Shown: positions 9,055 through 18,918 of the stretch, in pieces
Layout of the letters: every line of letters starts with the position of its first letter
Numbering within the stretch: the stretch's first letter is position 1
DNA from: an uncultured Bacilli bacterium
GTDB taxonomy: Bacteria; Bacillota_I; Bacilli_A; RF39; UBA660
Assembly (NCBI GenBank): GCA_934130405.1
Contig: CAKOXX010000005.1
Span: forward strand, 1-64,000
Length of the DNA: 64,000 bases
Direction of reading: 5' to 3'
Made by a program: the position numbers and the translations under genes
Notes under the pieces: model-generated
Told to the model about the DNA's origin: nothing
The model's database searches: none
What the model saw: the letters and a program-made list of their open reading frames with translations, nothing else

Positions 9055-10215
9055 ATGAATATTTTTGAAAAAATTTATAAATTAATTAATATTGAAGAAC
9101 CAAATGAATCAAAAAAATATGAAGAAAGTTTATCACAAAATATATCTTCAACAGAAACATATTCAGATGACTATAAAGAATTATTTGCTAGAAGAATAAA
9201 TGATTTTCTAACTGATTATAAAAAGAATCTTCTAATAGAAGAACAAAGTCCTACCTATGTTGATTCACGAATGACAGAAATGAAAAACTTTATTGAAAAA
9301 ATGGCCATTATATATGAAATCATTTATCCAGATATATCTTTTCTTCAAGCAGAAGATAAATTTATAAATGACTCTTATGTTAATCAAGTTATGTTTAAAG
9401 ATAATAAATATCTAAATGATACTTTAGAAGAAGAAACATTACTTGAAGAATTAGAATGGAATAAATTTATTGGGGTAAAACCAATGATAAAAATATTGTC
9501 TGAACAAGAAAAAGAATTACTACGAAAACCTAGTTATAATATGTTGATTAATTTGAAATCTAGTGGTTTTTGGGATCCTTGGGATAGTTTAACGTTAACA
9601 AAAAGAGGAGTTATTAGAAAAACTAGACTTAACAAAAGAAAATCAGCCTTGAAAGATGAAGATTTAATTGGATGTCGAGCTTCCAAAGTAGTAGAACGAC
9701 TAAAAAATAAAAATATTCCAGAAACAGCTTATATCGAACTAGCAAATGAAGTTACAAGAGTAGATAGATTAAATAAGCAAAGAGATGCAATGTTAGAATG
9801 TATTATGTTTCGTATAATGGAAAGAGGATATGACTTTCTAGGAGCTAGAAGAGCCTTATTATTTGCTAATGATTTTAGCTTGGTTTTAGAAAAACCACTT
9901 ATTTATGAAATAAATGGAACTACCGAAGACTTTAATGTTGCTGCATTCTTAAGAAAATATAGTGATTTAGGAGGAAATCTAGATAATGCTAAGAACTTAA
10001 TGTTCAGTGAAGATTCAAAATATACTTGGTGTTATGATAGTAAGATGGAGTTAGAAGAAGACCTTAAATCAGAAGAAGAAAAGGCGAAAGAACAAGAATT
10101 GCGTCAAAGATTAGTAACAAGTTTATATGGAAATATCAATCAAGAAGAATTAGCACAAGAGAAAGTAAAGCACCTAAGACTTGAAAGAAGATTAAACAGA
10201 AAGAAAAATGACTAA
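9055..10215 (+). CDS. Conserved-looking cytoplasmic protein of unknown function
   Basis: The 386-aa protein has no signal or membrane segment. It is charged and mostly helical: an acidic N-terminal third, a basic central stretch (LTKRGVIRKTRLNKRKS), a second folded region (RGYDFLGARRALLFANDF) and a long Glu/Lys-rich C-terminal helix likely to be a coiled coil. I do not recognise the family. It has its own promoter and terminator, so it is monocistronic. Confidence 0.7.
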   Translation: MNIFEKIYKLINIEEPNESKKYEESLSQNISSTETYSDDYKELFARRINDFLTDYKKNLLIEEQSPTYVDSRMTEMKNFIEKMAIIYEIIYPDISFLQAEDKFINDSYVNQVMFKDNKYLNDTLEEETLLEELEWNKFIGVKPMIKILSEQEKELLRKPSYNMLINLKSSGFWDPWDSLTLTKRGVIRKTRLNKRKSALKDEDLIGCRASKVVERLKNKNIPETAYIELANEVTRVDRLNKQRDAMLECIMFRIMERGYDFLGARRALLFANDFSLVLEKPLIYEINGTTEDFNVAAFLRKYSDLGGNLDNAKNLMFSEDSKYTWCYDSKMELEEDLKSEEEKAKEQELRQRLVTSLYGNINQEELAQEKVKHLRLERRLNRKKND

Positions 10216-10244
10216 AATTGTTTATCAAATGGACAATTTTTTTT
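10214..10244 (+). terminator. Intrinsic terminator
   Basis: AAAATTGT (10214-10221) pairs with ACAATTTT (10233-10240) over an 11-base loop, followed by more T. Confidence 0.75.
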
Positions 10245-10250
10245 CTTCTG

Positions 10251-10278
10251 TTTAATACTTTCTCTTCTGTGGTATAAT
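10251..10278 (+). promoter_or_regulatory. Promoter for the polysaccharide deacetylase gene
   Basis: TATAAT at 10273-10278 with a weak -35 (TTTAAT, 10251-10256) 16 bases upstream. The leader is about 60 bases. Confidence 0.5.
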
Positions 10279-10346
10279 AATTGATGAGATTTGTATTTAA
10301 AAAAAGAAAGATATATGTTATTATACAATAACTGAAAAGAGGAGCT

Positions 10347-11759
10347 ATGGGAAAAAATATGGAAATTAATTGGTGGCAACAGAACAAAGGAAAAATTTGT
10401 CTTGTATTTCTAATTATGTTAGTATTTATTTTACTTGTCTTTTTTCTATTGGTACCAAGAATTACTTTAAAGGGAAAATCAACTATCATAGTAAATAGAA
10501 ATGGTGAATATAAAGAACCAGGTTACCGAGCAAGTTACTTATTTGATAGTTTAACTGATAAAGTAAAAGTATCAGGAAACGTTAACAGTAAGAAGGATGG
10601 TGTTTACTACATTACATATAAAGTAAAAGGACCAATCATTACTATAAGCACTAAAAGAAAAGTAGAAGTTAAAGACATCGAACCTCCTGTTATAACACTA
10701 GAAGGTGGAGCAGATGTTTTTATCTGTCCTAATAGTAAATATGAAGAGTTAGGTTATAAAGCTAGTGATAATGTAGATGGCAATTTAACTAAAAGAGTAG
10801 AAATATCTAGAAAAGATAATATAATTACTTATAAAGTAAAAGATAAAGCAGGAAATGAAACGAAAAAGATGAGAAAAATCAGTGAAGGAGATAAAACACC
10901 TCCTGTCTTGACTCTTAATGGTGGAGATATTGTCTTCTCTTATCTTGGTGAGCCTTATGTTGAACCAGGTTATAAAGCAATTGATAACTGTGACCAAGAT
11001 ATCACAGGGATGGTCATAACTAGTGGAAGTGTTGATCAAAACAATCCAAACGATCAAATAATAACCTATACGATAGAAGATAAAGCACACAATAAAACTG
11101 AAGCTAAAAGAACTATTAAAATGGTTAGAAAAGACCATGCTGGAACAATTTACTTAACCTTTGATGATGGACCAAATGCTGGTACTACCAATGTTATCTT
11201 AGATATCCTAAAAGAAGAGAATGTCAAAGCTACTTTCTTTGTAACCGGCAAAGGCCCAGATGAACTTATTAAAAGAGAATATGATGAAGGACATACTGTT
11301 GCACTACATACTTTTTCTCATAGTTATCCAGTAGTTTATCAATCTGTAAATGCTTATTTTGATGATTTAGCAAAAGTTCACGATAGAGTAAAAAGAATAA
11401 CTGGTTATGACAGTAGAATAATTAGATTCCCTGGTGGAAGTAGTAACACAGTTAGTAGGCACTATCAAGAAGGAATAATGTCTATCTTAACTAACCAAGT
11501 CATAGAAAAGGGTTACTACTATTATGACTGGAATATTTCTAGTGGTGATGCTGGCGAATATAGAGATTCAGAAAGTATTTACAAGCAAGTAACAAGAAGT
11601 TTATCAAAAGATAGAACCAACATGGTTTTAATGCATGATATTAAACCTTATACAAGGGATGCTTTAAGAAGTATCATAAAATATGGTAAAGAACATGGCT
11701 ATCACTTTGATAAAATAACACCAGGAACAAAAATGGTAAGACAAAGGGTTAATAATTAG
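10347..11759 (+). CDS. Membrane-anchored polysaccharide deacetylase with Ig-like repeats
   Basis: The 470-aa protein has an N-terminal membrane anchor (about residues 15-36), three Ig-like DUF5011-type domains (roughly 40-110, 113-180 and 185-260; each has an EPGY/EELGY block, the latter two also TPPVLTLNGG-like starts) and a NodB domain. The NodB motif TFDDGP is near 272 and the metal-binding HTFSHS near 321, with RFPGGSS next. It likely deacetylates peptidoglycan or another wall glycan outside the membrane. Ribosome site AGAGGAG fits the ATG. yqeG and yqeH follow closely. Confidence 0.9.
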   Translation: MGKNMEINWWQQNKGKICLVFLIMLVFILLVFFLLVPRITLKGKSTIIVNRNGEYKEPGYRASYLFDSLTDKVKVSGNVNSKKDGVYYITYKVKGPIITISTKRKVEVKDIEPPVITLEGGADVFICPNSKYEELGYKASDNVDGNLTKRVEISRKDNIITYKVKDKAGNETKKMRKISEGDKTPPVLTLNGGDIVFSYLGEPYVEPGYKAIDNCDQDITGMVITSGSVDQNNPNDQIITYTIEDKAHNKTEAKRTIKMVRKDHAGTIYLTFDDGPNAGTTNVILDILKEENVKATFFVTGKGPDELIKREYDEGHTVALHTFSHSYPVVYQSVNAYFDDLAKVHDRVKRITGYDSRIIRFPGGSSNTVSRHYQEGIMSILTNQVIEKGYYYYDWNISSGDAGEYRDSESIYKQVTRSLSKDRTNMVLMHDIKPYTRDALRSIIKYGKEHGYHFDKITPGTKMVRQRVNN

Positions 11760-11769
11760 AGGAGGTAAT

Positions 11770-12294
11770 ATGCCTAAATATTATATACCAAGTATGTATC
11801 TAAAAGATATTTATCAAATACCTGTTAAAACTTTAAAACAAAAGGGAGTGAAGGCATTAGTCTTTGACCTTGATAACACTATAGCAAGGACAGATGAAAA
11901 AATTCCTAATTCTAAAGTAATTAACTATTTTGAAACACTAAAGAAAGATTTTACACTTTTTATTCTTTCTAATAGTCCAAGTAAAAGGGTTAAACCATTT
12001 GGTGATAAGTTAGGAATTAAATATTATTCTTTATCTTTAAAACCAAATACACAAAATATGAAAAGACTTTTAAAAGAAAATAACCTTAATAAAGAAGATA
12101 TTATTCTAATTGGTGATCAGTATATGACTGATATGTTACTAGCAAAAAAACTAAAACTTAACACTATATTAGTAGATCCAATATCTAATAATGAATTTAA
12201 AATAACTAGTATTAATAGATTTTTAGAGAAGAAAATTCTAAAGAAATTAAAAGAGGAAAAACTGTTAGAGAAAGGAAAATATTATTATGAATGA
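11770..12294 (+). CDS. yqeG: YqeG family HAD-type phosphatase
   Basis: The 174-aa protein has HAD motif I FDLDNTIART (near 34), motif II FILSNSPS and the late motif LIGDQYMTDMLLAKK. This is the IIIA subfamily YqeG, found next to yqeH in Bacilli, as here. Substrate unknown; a link to ribosome assembly is suggested only by its neighbour. Its end overlaps the yqeH ATG by 8 bases. AGAGGAGGTAAT gives a strong ribosome site. Confidence 0.9.
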   Translation: MPKYYIPSMYLKDIYQIPVKTLKQKGVKALVFDLDNTIARTDEKIPNSKVINYFETLKKDFTLFILSNSPSKRVKPFGDKLGIKYYSLSLKPNTQNMKRLLKENNLNKEDIILIGDQYMTDMLLAKKLKLNTILVDPISNNEFKITSINRFLEKKILKKLKEEKLLEKGKYYYE

Positions 12295-13291
12295 AGAAAA
12301 ATGTTGTAAAGGATGTGGCATTAAGCTGCAAGATGAAAATGTTTTACAAGAAGGTTATACCGTTAGTTTAGAACAAGATTACTGTCAAAGATGTTTCAGA
12401 ATAAAGAACTATGGTGATTATCAAGTAGTTACTAAAAGTAATGATGAATATATTGATATTTTAAAACAAGTCGGTGAAACAAAAGACTTAGTTCTATATA
12501 TAGCAGACTTACTAAACTTAGAAGAAAATTTTGAAGAAATCAGAAAATATATTCCTAATAAGATGATTTTAGTTTTAAATAAAAAAGATGTTTTACCAAA
12601 GTCAGTTAAAGAAGAAAAGATAATTAATTATTTTAATAATATGGAAGTGCCATTTGAAAAGGTAATTGTAATTAGTGTAGAGAAAAACAAGAACATTGAC
12701 TATTTATTAAAACAGATTAAACTATATCAAACTAGTAAAGATGTATATGTAGTAGGTCATACTAATGCCGGAAAAAGTACTTTAATAAACAAACTTATTT
12801 CTAACTATTCTGATAATAATGAAGAATTAACAATCTCTCCCTTACCAGCTACTACTTTAAGTACAGTTAAGATTGAACTTAATGATTATTTAACTTTAAT
12901 AGATACTCCTGGTTTAGTTGATAATGGCAGTATCGTTAATGTTGTTGATAAAACAGTCCTTAAGAAAATAAGTCCCCGTAAAGAAATTAAACCAAAGACT
13001 TATCAAATCAAAAAAGGACAAAGTATCTTAGTAGATGACTTACTTCGTATTGATTATGTTGAAGGTGAGAAGAATAGCTTTACTTTCTATATGTCAAATG
13101 ATTTAAAAATAAGAAAAATAGCAAGTCGGAGAATGGACTTGAAAGAAATGGGAAAAACAACACATCAGATGAAATTTGATGAAGACTTATGTATCAATGG
13201 TTTAGGTTTTATCAAAATGGTTAATCAAGGAACAGTAGATATTTATACTTACCCAAATGTTACAAGTTATACTAGAAAAAATTTAATATAA
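12287..13291 (+). CDS. yqeH: Ribosome biogenesis GTPase YqeH
   Basis: YqeH is a circularly permuted GTPase needed for 30S subunit assembly. The 334-aa protein shows the permuted order: an N-terminal zinc finger (CCKGCG and CQRCFRIKNYGDY), NKKD (G4, near 98), GHTNAGKST (G1, near 157), DTPGLVD (G3, near 206), then a C-terminal RNA-binding region. It is slightly shorter than the B. subtilis protein. It overlaps yqeG. Confidence 0.93.
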   Translation: MNEEKCCKGCGIKLQDENVLQEGYTVSLEQDYCQRCFRIKNYGDYQVVTKSNDEYIDILKQVGETKDLVLYIADLLNLEENFEEIRKYIPNKMILVLNKKDVLPKSVKEEKIINYFNNMEVPFEKVIVISVEKNKNIDYLLKQIKLYQTSKDVYVVGHTNAGKSTLINKLISNYSDNNEELTISPLPATTLSTVKIELNDYLTLIDTPGLVDNGSIVNVVDKTVLKKISPRKEIKPKTYQIKKGQSILVDDLLRIDYVEGEKNSFTFYMSNDLKIRKIASRRMDLKEMGKTTHQMKFDEDLCINGLGFIKMVNQGTVDIYTYPNVTSYTRKNLI

Positions 13292-13307
13292 GAGGAAGGT
13301 GAAAATA

Positions 13308-15047
13308 ATGAATCAACAAGATATCATAAGAGAAATTAGACAAAAAAATGATATAGTTGATATCATTAGTGAAAAAATTCCTCTTGTTGCTCGTGGTAAA
13401 AATTACTTTGGTGTCTGTCCGTTCCACGATGATACTAATCCTTCAATGAGTGTTTCTAGAGAAAAGCAAATTTATACTTGCTTTTCTTGTCATGCTACTG
13501 GTAATGTTTTTAACTTTCTAATGGATTATGAACATAAAGAATTTAGAGAAGTCTTAAAAGAATTAGCTGATAGAGTAGGAATACCACTTGCAGGTTATCA
13601 CGAGACAAAAAAAACAACCAAGTACGATGCCTGGTATGATATTTATAATCTAGCATTAAAATATTACCAAAACAACTTGATGAGTGGTATGGGTAAAGAT
13701 GCTAGAAATTATTTGGAAAATAGAAGTATCGATGAAGAAATTATTAAAAAATTTGAACTGGGTTGGTCCCTAGATGATAACAACTTAACTAATCTTTTAA
13801 TGAAGAAAGGTTATACAATAGATTTACTTAACCAAGTCGGACTAAGTACTGGTAATAATGATTTATATCGAAATAGATTAATGTTTCCTTTGCACGATTT
13901 GAATGGTCGTGTAATAGGTTTTAGTGGACGAATTATTACTAATAGCAAACAAAATAAATATTTAAACACCAAAGAAACCGAATTATTTAAAAAAGGGAAA
14001 CTACTTTATCATTATCATATTGCTAAAGAAGCAGTCAGAATTAGTAAAAATGTTATTATTATGGAAGGATTTATGGATATAATAAGAGCTAGTATCTATG
14101 GCTTTGATAATACAATTGCAACTATGGGAACTGCTCTTACTAAAGACCATATCAGTAATATCAAAAGATTATCTCCTAATATAATTCTTTGCTTTGATGG
14201 AGATGAAGCTGGTCAAAAAGCGACCATGGCCGCTGGTAACTTATTTGGAGAAGCCGGTATCGAAGTTAAAGTAATAGAACTTCCCCTTGAAGATGATCCT
14301 GATAGCTTTTTACTTTCTAGAGGAAAAGACGCTTTTGCTAGCTTAATTAATAGTGCAATCTTCTTTAAAGACTATAAGATAAAACGTTTAAAAAATAAAG
14401 TAAACTTTGCTAGCAGTGAAGAAAAAGCTGATTATATTCATAAAGTCTTAGAAGAAACAAAAGAGATAGATGACCAGATAAGAATAGAAATAATATTAAA
14501 AGACCTTGCAAAAAACTTCGAAATAGGTTATAATACCTTGGAAAAAAGTTTTCAAGAATTAAAAGGCCAAAAAGAAATAACAACTTTTAAAATTGTGGAA
14601 ACAAAAGCACCCACTGAAAGATTAGATAAGTATCAAAAAGCTAGCTATGCACTCCTTTCTTATATGATTGATTTACCTTGGGTTATAGATGATGTTGAAG
14701 AAGCGCATCTTGTTTTTCCAAATAGTAAATTGCGCTTATTAGAAAATGAAATAGTAGCTTATTATAGAACAAATGGCTTTATAAACTGGGCAGACTTTTA
14801 CACTTATCTTGGAACAAATGAAGAATTATTGAAACTCTTATCAGAAATCGGTTCATATCCATTGAAGAAGGAAGTAAGCAAGGAAGAAATTTCTAGTTAT
14901 GAAAGTGTTATTCTAGATTATAGTAGAAAACAACAAATCAAAAGATTAAATAAGAAATTACTTGATACAACTGATCCACTGGAACAAGCAAGAATAGCTG
15001 AAGAGATAAGAAAATTGAGAATTGGGGAGAAGCAAAATGGTAAATGA
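13308..15047 (+). CDS. dnaG: DNA primase (DnaG)
   Basis: DnaG makes RNA primers for replication. The 579-aa protein has a CHC2 zinc finger (CPFHDDTNPSMSV and YTCFSCHATGNVF, about residues 38-65), the DNA-binding core, a Toprim domain with IMEGFMD near 250 and CFDGDEAGQ near 300 plus DDPDS, and a C-terminal helicase-binding region. An upstream in-frame GTG at 13299 lies within the ribosome site; the ATG at 13308 is preferred. It overlaps rpoD, the classic primase-sigma arrangement. Confidence 0.96.
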   Translation: MNQQDIIREIRQKNDIVDIISEKIPLVARGKNYFGVCPFHDDTNPSMSVSREKQIYTCFSCHATGNVFNFLMDYEHKEFREVLKELADRVGIPLAGYHETKKTTKYDAWYDIYNLALKYYQNNLMSGMGKDARNYLENRSIDEEIIKKFELGWSLDDNNLTNLLMKKGYTIDLLNQVGLSTGNNDLYRNRLMFPLHDLNGRVIGFSGRIITNSKQNKYLNTKETELFKKGKLLYHYHIAKEAVRISKNVIIMEGFMDIIRASIYGFDNTIATMGTALTKDHISNIKRLSPNIILCFDGDEAGQKATMAAGNLFGEAGIEVKVIELPLEDDPDSFLLSRGKDAFASLINSAIFFKDYKIKRLKNKVNFASSEEKADYIHKVLEETKEIDDQIRIEIILKDLAKNFEIGYNTLEKSFQELKGQKEITTFKIVETKAPTERLDKYQKASYALLSYMIDLPWVIDDVEEAHLVFPNSKLRLLENEIVAYYRTNGFINWADFYTYLGTNEELLKLLSEIGSYPLKKEVSKEEISSYESVILDYSRKQQIKRLNKKLLDTTDPLEQARIAEEIRKLRIGEKQNGK

Positions 15048-16131
15048 AATTAAAACTATTGAACAAAGAAAAGAAAATCTAATCAAAAAAGGTAGTGAAA
15101 ATGGTTACATTACTTATGAAGAAATGGCCAATGAACTAAAGGGTTTAGAACTAGATAGTGATAGTCTTGATGATTTATATAATAGTTTAGTAGATGCAGG
15201 TATTGAAATAGTTAGTGAAGATGCTAATGATGAAGAAGCTAGTGGCGAAGAAATAACTGATAATACTTTAGTTGAAAATATTACTCTTTCTAAGGACATT
15301 AAGATTAATGACCCAGTTAGAATGTATTTAAAAGAAATTGGTCGTATTCCATTGCTTACTTCTGATGAAGAATTTGAATATGCAAGACGTGCTGTAGATG
15401 GTGATGAAGAAGCTAAAAGAATCTTAGCTGAATCTAACCTACGTCTTGTTGTATCAATTGCTAAACGTTATGTCGGAAGAGGAATGCTTTTCCTTGACCT
15501 TATCCAAGAAGGTAATATTGGTCTTATGAAAGCAGTTGATAAGTTTGATCCAGAGAAAGGATATAAATTTTCAACTTATGCTACTTGGTGGATTAGACAA
15601 GCTATTACTAGAGCTTTAGCTGATCAAGCAAGAACTATTCGTGTTCCTGTTCATATGGTTGAAACTATTAATAAGTTAGCACGTGTTCAACGTCAATTAA
15701 CACAAGACTTAAATAGAGAACCAACTGATGAAGAAATTGCCAAAAAATTAGGAATCTCTGTTGATAAAGTAAGAGAAGTTTATAAGATAAGTCAAGACCC
15801 TGTCTCACTTGAAACACCAATCGGTGAAGAAGATGATTCTCATTTAGGTGATTTTATAAGAGATGAACGTACTGTTAGTCCTGAAGAATATGCAACAGAA
15901 GAATTATTAAAAGAAGAACTAGCAGGTGTTTTACTTACCTTAACTGATCGTGAAGAAAAAGTATTAAGACTTCGTTTTGGTCTAGATGATGGACAATGTA
16001 GAACTCTAGAAGAAGTAGGGCAAATCTTCGGTGTTACTAGAGAAAGAATTAGACAAATAGAAGCCAAAGCTTTAAGAAAACTAAGACACCCATCTCGCTC
16101 TAGAAAATTAAAGGACTTTTTAACTGACTAA
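15037..16131 (+). CDS. rpoD: Primary sigma factor RpoD (sigma-A)
   Basis: The 364-aa protein has region 1.2 (NDPVRMYLKEIG), region 2 with SNLRLVVSIAKRY and STYATWWIRQAITRAL (the -10 reading helix, with the Gln and Thr that contact -12), TIRVPVHM, region 3, and region 4.2 with VTRERIRQIEAKAL. All DNA-contacting residues known from E. coli RpoD are present, so it is the housekeeping factor. It starts at ATG 15037 after GGGGAGA, inside dnaG. It is the reference for the three unusual paralogs that follow. Confidence 0.97.
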   Translation: MVNEIKTIEQRKENLIKKGSENGYITYEEMANELKGLELDSDSLDDLYNSLVDAGIEIVSEDANDEEASGEEITDNTLVENITLSKDIKINDPVRMYLKEIGRIPLLTSDEEFEYARRAVDGDEEAKRILAESNLRLVVSIAKRYVGRGMLFLDLIQEGNIGLMKAVDKFDPEKGYKFSTYATWWIRQAITRALADQARTIRVPVHMVETINKLARVQRQLTQDLNREPTDEEIAKKLGISVDKVREVYKISQDPVSLETPIGEEDDSHLGDFIRDERTVSPEEYATEELLKEELAGVLLTLTDREEKVLRLRFGLDDGQCRTLEEVGQIFGVTRERIRQIEAKALRKLRHPSRSRKLKDFLTD

Positions 16132-16787
16132 TGAAGATAAATAAACGTTTAAAACTAGTTGGTGATTATATTAGTGAGGAAAGCATTCCTCTTGATGTTG
16201 GATGTGATCACGCCAAGTTATCCATCTATTTGTTAAAAGAGCGAAACTTTCCTTTTGTTTATGCTTCTGATAATAAAGAAGGACCTTTAAATCAAGCTAA
16301 AGAAAACATATCATTTTATAATCTTGTAGATAGAATAAAACTATCAAAGAAAGAAGGCTTAGCTTCTCTTGAAGATAATATTGATACTATCACTATTACT
16401 GGAATGGGTGGACTTACTATTTGTAAGATATTCAAAGAAAATGAAAAAAGTCTTGCAAATATTAAAAGTATTATTTTATCACCTAATAACTTTATTAAAG
16501 AAGTTAGAGAAACTATTTGTTCTTTAGGGTATTACATTGATGAAGAAACATTAGTAGTAGAAAATGCAAAAACTTATCATATTTTAGTATTTGCTAGAGG
16601 AAAGAAAAATTATTCTTTAAAAGAATTATCTCTTGGACCAATACTTATGTTAAAAAAAGATAAACTAGTAAAAGACTATTATCATAATAAATTAAGAGAA
16701 GTAAATAGTTTACTTCAAAAAAATATAACAGAAGAAAAACATAAAGAATTAGAATTACTAAAGGAATATTTGGAAGAAACTTGCTAA
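16131..16787 (+). CDS. trmK: tRNA (adenine(22)-N(1))-methyltransferase TrmK
   Basis: TrmK methylates A22 of tRNA using S-adenosylmethionine. The 218-aa protein has the SAM-binding start LDVGCDHAKLSIYL (near 22), TITGMGG (near 84) and the LSPNNF block of the family, then a helical C-terminal part. The ATG shares a base with the rpoD stop, so it is the third gene of the dnaG-rpoD-trmK operon. In B. subtilis the next gene is yqfO (Nif3 family); here the sigma array takes its place. Confidence 0.92.
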   Translation: MKINKRLKLVGDYISEESIPLDVGCDHAKLSIYLLKERNFPFVYASDNKEGPLNQAKENISFYNLVDRIKLSKKEGLASLEDNIDTITITGMGGLTICKIFKENEKSLANIKSIILSPNNFIKEVRETICSLGYYIDEETLVVENAKTYHILVFARGKKNYSLKELSLGPILMLKKDKLVKDYYHNKLREVNSLLQKNITEEKHKELELLKEYLEETC

Positions 16788-16801
16788 ATATTCCTTTTTT
16801 T
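16761..16801 (+). terminator. Intrinsic terminator at the end of trmK
   Basis: AAGGAATATTT (16761-16771) pairs with AAATATTCCTT (16786-16796), followed by T. The hairpin lies partly inside the trmK coding sequence and overlaps the -35 of the next promoter. Confidence 0.8.
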
Positions 16802-16809
16802 GGTATAAT
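16781..16809 (+). promoter_or_regulatory. Promoter of the first sigma-like paralog
   Basis: TTGCTA (16781-16786), 17-base spacer, TATAAT (16804-16809). From 16796 to 16824 the DNA matches 20891-20919, ahead of the second paralog, at 27 of 29 positions, covering the -10 and early transcribed region. Confidence 0.75.
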
Positions 16810-16839
16810 ATGTAAGAAATTTTGAGGGGGTAAAAGATT

Positions 16840-18900
16840 GTGAGATTAAATAGTGAAAAAATTAAAAAAATGTCAATGGACAAATTAGCAGAATTATTAG
16901 CAAAAGATATGAAAAAAGTGGGTGATACTTACTCGTTTGCATTTTCTTCAAAAGAAGATGCTATCAAATTAATGAATAATCAGTTATTAAAGAAATATTC
17001 GGAAATAACTAATAGTACCGTAGATGAAGAGATTGATTTTCAAGATGAGTTTAAAACTACAATAACTGACTATATTAAAAGTACTTTTGAAACAGAGAAT
17101 GAAAGATATTTACAAATATTTAATAATTATCTAAAACAAAACGTTGGAGAAATTGATTCTTATAAAACAGCACATCAAGCACTTAAAAAAGTTACAGATT
17201 TATTTACAACAATAGATTATGTACCAAGTGAAATCACTTGTTCTAGTTTATTAGAAGCTAATTCAAAAACAACTACTATGATTAAAGAAGTATTTAAAAA
17301 GTTTGAAAAACAACTTTCTAAATCACCAGTTGAAGATGTATTTCCTAGCGAAGTAGTAGCATCATTTGTAACGGCATATGCTTATCTTAATAATATAGAA
17401 TTAAAAACTAATGAAGATTTAGTTATGGAGGAAACTGATGATAACTTAGAGAACAACGAATTTTTTAATAAGTTGAAATCTTATTATAGTTCTCTACCAC
17501 CAGTTTTAACTAAAAAAGAAGAACAAGAATTATTAGAAAAAAGTAAAAATGGGGATAAACTTGCTCGTAATCAATTAGTTGAAAGAAATTTGAGATTAGT
17601 AATATCAATTGCTAAACGCTATAAAGATAAAAAAATTGAGGTTGTTGATTTAGTTCAAGACGGAAGTATCGGCTTAATTAATGCAATTGAGAGATTTGAC
17701 TTTACTAAACAAACTAAATTTTCAACATATGCTTGCTGGTGGATTGTAAGAGAAATTAATAGAGATATTGTTAATAACGGTAGAACAGTGAGAGTACCAC
17801 TTCATATGCAAGAAAAAGCTAAAAAGTATAATAAAGATTATAAGAAAATGGTAAGCAAATTAAATAGATATCCTACTGATGCTGAAATTCAAAAAGAATT
17901 AAGAATTTCTGATAAAAGTATGCAACAAATCAAAGCTGTTAACTCTGAAATTGCTAGTTTAGATGAATCAATAAAAGAAGATAGTGATGATACTCTTGCT
18001 GAATTTTTAGCATCAAATGAATTAAGTGTAGAAGAGCAATATGAACTAAAAGCTTTACACGCTGACCTTGAAAAAGTCTTCACTAGTGGAGTTTTATCAG
18101 AACGTGAAGTTGAAATATTAAAACTTAGAAATGGCTACTATGGAGAAATTTACACTCTACGAAGTGTTTCAGAACAACTTGGTGTTTCGCACGCAAGAGT
18201 AGGGCAAATAGAGGAAGCCGCTTTACAGAAAATATTCCGTTCAAAATATAAAAAATCTTTAGCTCAATATTTAACAAATGGTGAAGATATAACTGTAAGA
18301 GGGGAAAAAGTATTTGGTCATGATAGAAAACCTAAAGCTCAAAAAATTAGTTTAGAAAAACAAATGAGTATTAAATATGTATACAACTATTTTGAAGGCT
18401 ATAATAAAGAAGAAATAGCAACAGCTATTAAGTCAACCTTATCAAATGATGAATTAGCATTACTTTCTAAATTCTATGGTAATGACTTGGTTAACTTAAC
18501 ATATAATAATACTTCATCAACTAGTCTTAGAGAAAAATTACGTACCGAGATTCTTCCAGTAATTCAAAAAGAATTAGCTGATAATTCGATAGCCGTTTTA
18601 AACTATGAAAGACGTCAAAATAATGTAGCTACTGATTATACACAAATTCTAAATCAAGAGATAAATAAAAAATCTGCTGCTAATGAAACAGAATATTTAA
18701 GTGATAGAAAAATAGATAAATATTTATCAGCAACTTTAGTAGAAGATGGTGCTGAAGATTTAGCTAATAGAGTTCATAATATTACAACTAAAAACCTAGC
18801 CAGTTATTGTAAACAATTATTATCAGGAAGCAAGATAGAAAAAAGAGAATATCAACAAGAGCAAAAAGTTTTAGTTAAGACTATGAGTAAAAGTAATTAA
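16840..18900 (+). CDS. Large sigma-70-like protein, paralog 1
   Basis: The 686-aa protein is about twice the size of RpoD. Residues 1-190 form an extra domain (LAELLAKDMKKVGDTYSFAF; later VPSEITCSSLLEANSK) shared only with the paralogs at 20930 and 22973. A sigma core follows: region 2 (about 235-330, RNLRLVISIAKRY, STYACWWIVREINR), region 3, and region 4 (about 405-470, GVSHARVGQIEEAAL). Residues 505-600 form a second shared domain (VYNYFEGYNKEEIATAI). Compared with RpoD, the -12 contacts Gln/Thr become Arg/Asn and the -35 contacts Arg/Glu/Arg become His/Ala/Gly, so different promoter choice is likely. It starts at GTG after GAGGGGG. Confidence 0.85.
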   Translation: MRLNSEKIKKMSMDKLAELLAKDMKKVGDTYSFAFSSKEDAIKLMNNQLLKKYSEITNSTVDEEIDFQDEFKTTITDYIKSTFETENERYLQIFNNYLKQNVGEIDSYKTAHQALKKVTDLFTTIDYVPSEITCSSLLEANSKTTTMIKEVFKKFEKQLSKSPVEDVFPSEVVASFVTAYAYLNNIELKTNEDLVMEETDDNLENNEFFNKLKSYYSSLPPVLTKKEEQELLEKSKNGDKLARNQLVERNLRLVISIAKRYKDKKIEVVDLVQDGSIGLINAIERFDFTKQTKFSTYACWWIVREINRDIVNNGRTVRVPLHMQEKAKKYNKDYKKMVSKLNRYPTDAEIQKELRISDKSMQQIKAVNSEIASLDESIKEDSDDTLAEFLASNELSVEEQYELKALHADLEKVFTSGVLSEREVEILKLRNGYYGEIYTLRSVSEQLGVSHARVGQIEEAALQKIFRSKYKKSLAQYLTNGEDITVRGEKVFGHDRKPKAQKISLEKQMSIKYVYNYFEGYNKEEIATAIKSTLSNDELALLSKFYGNDLVNLTYNNTSSTSLREKLRTEILPVIQKELADNSIAVLNYERRQNNVATDYTQILNQEINKKSAANETEYLSDRKIDKYLSATLVEDGAEDLANRVHNITTKNLASYCKQLLSGSKIEKREYQQEQKVLVKTMSKSN

Positions 18901-18918
18901 AAAAGAAGAAAGGAGAAG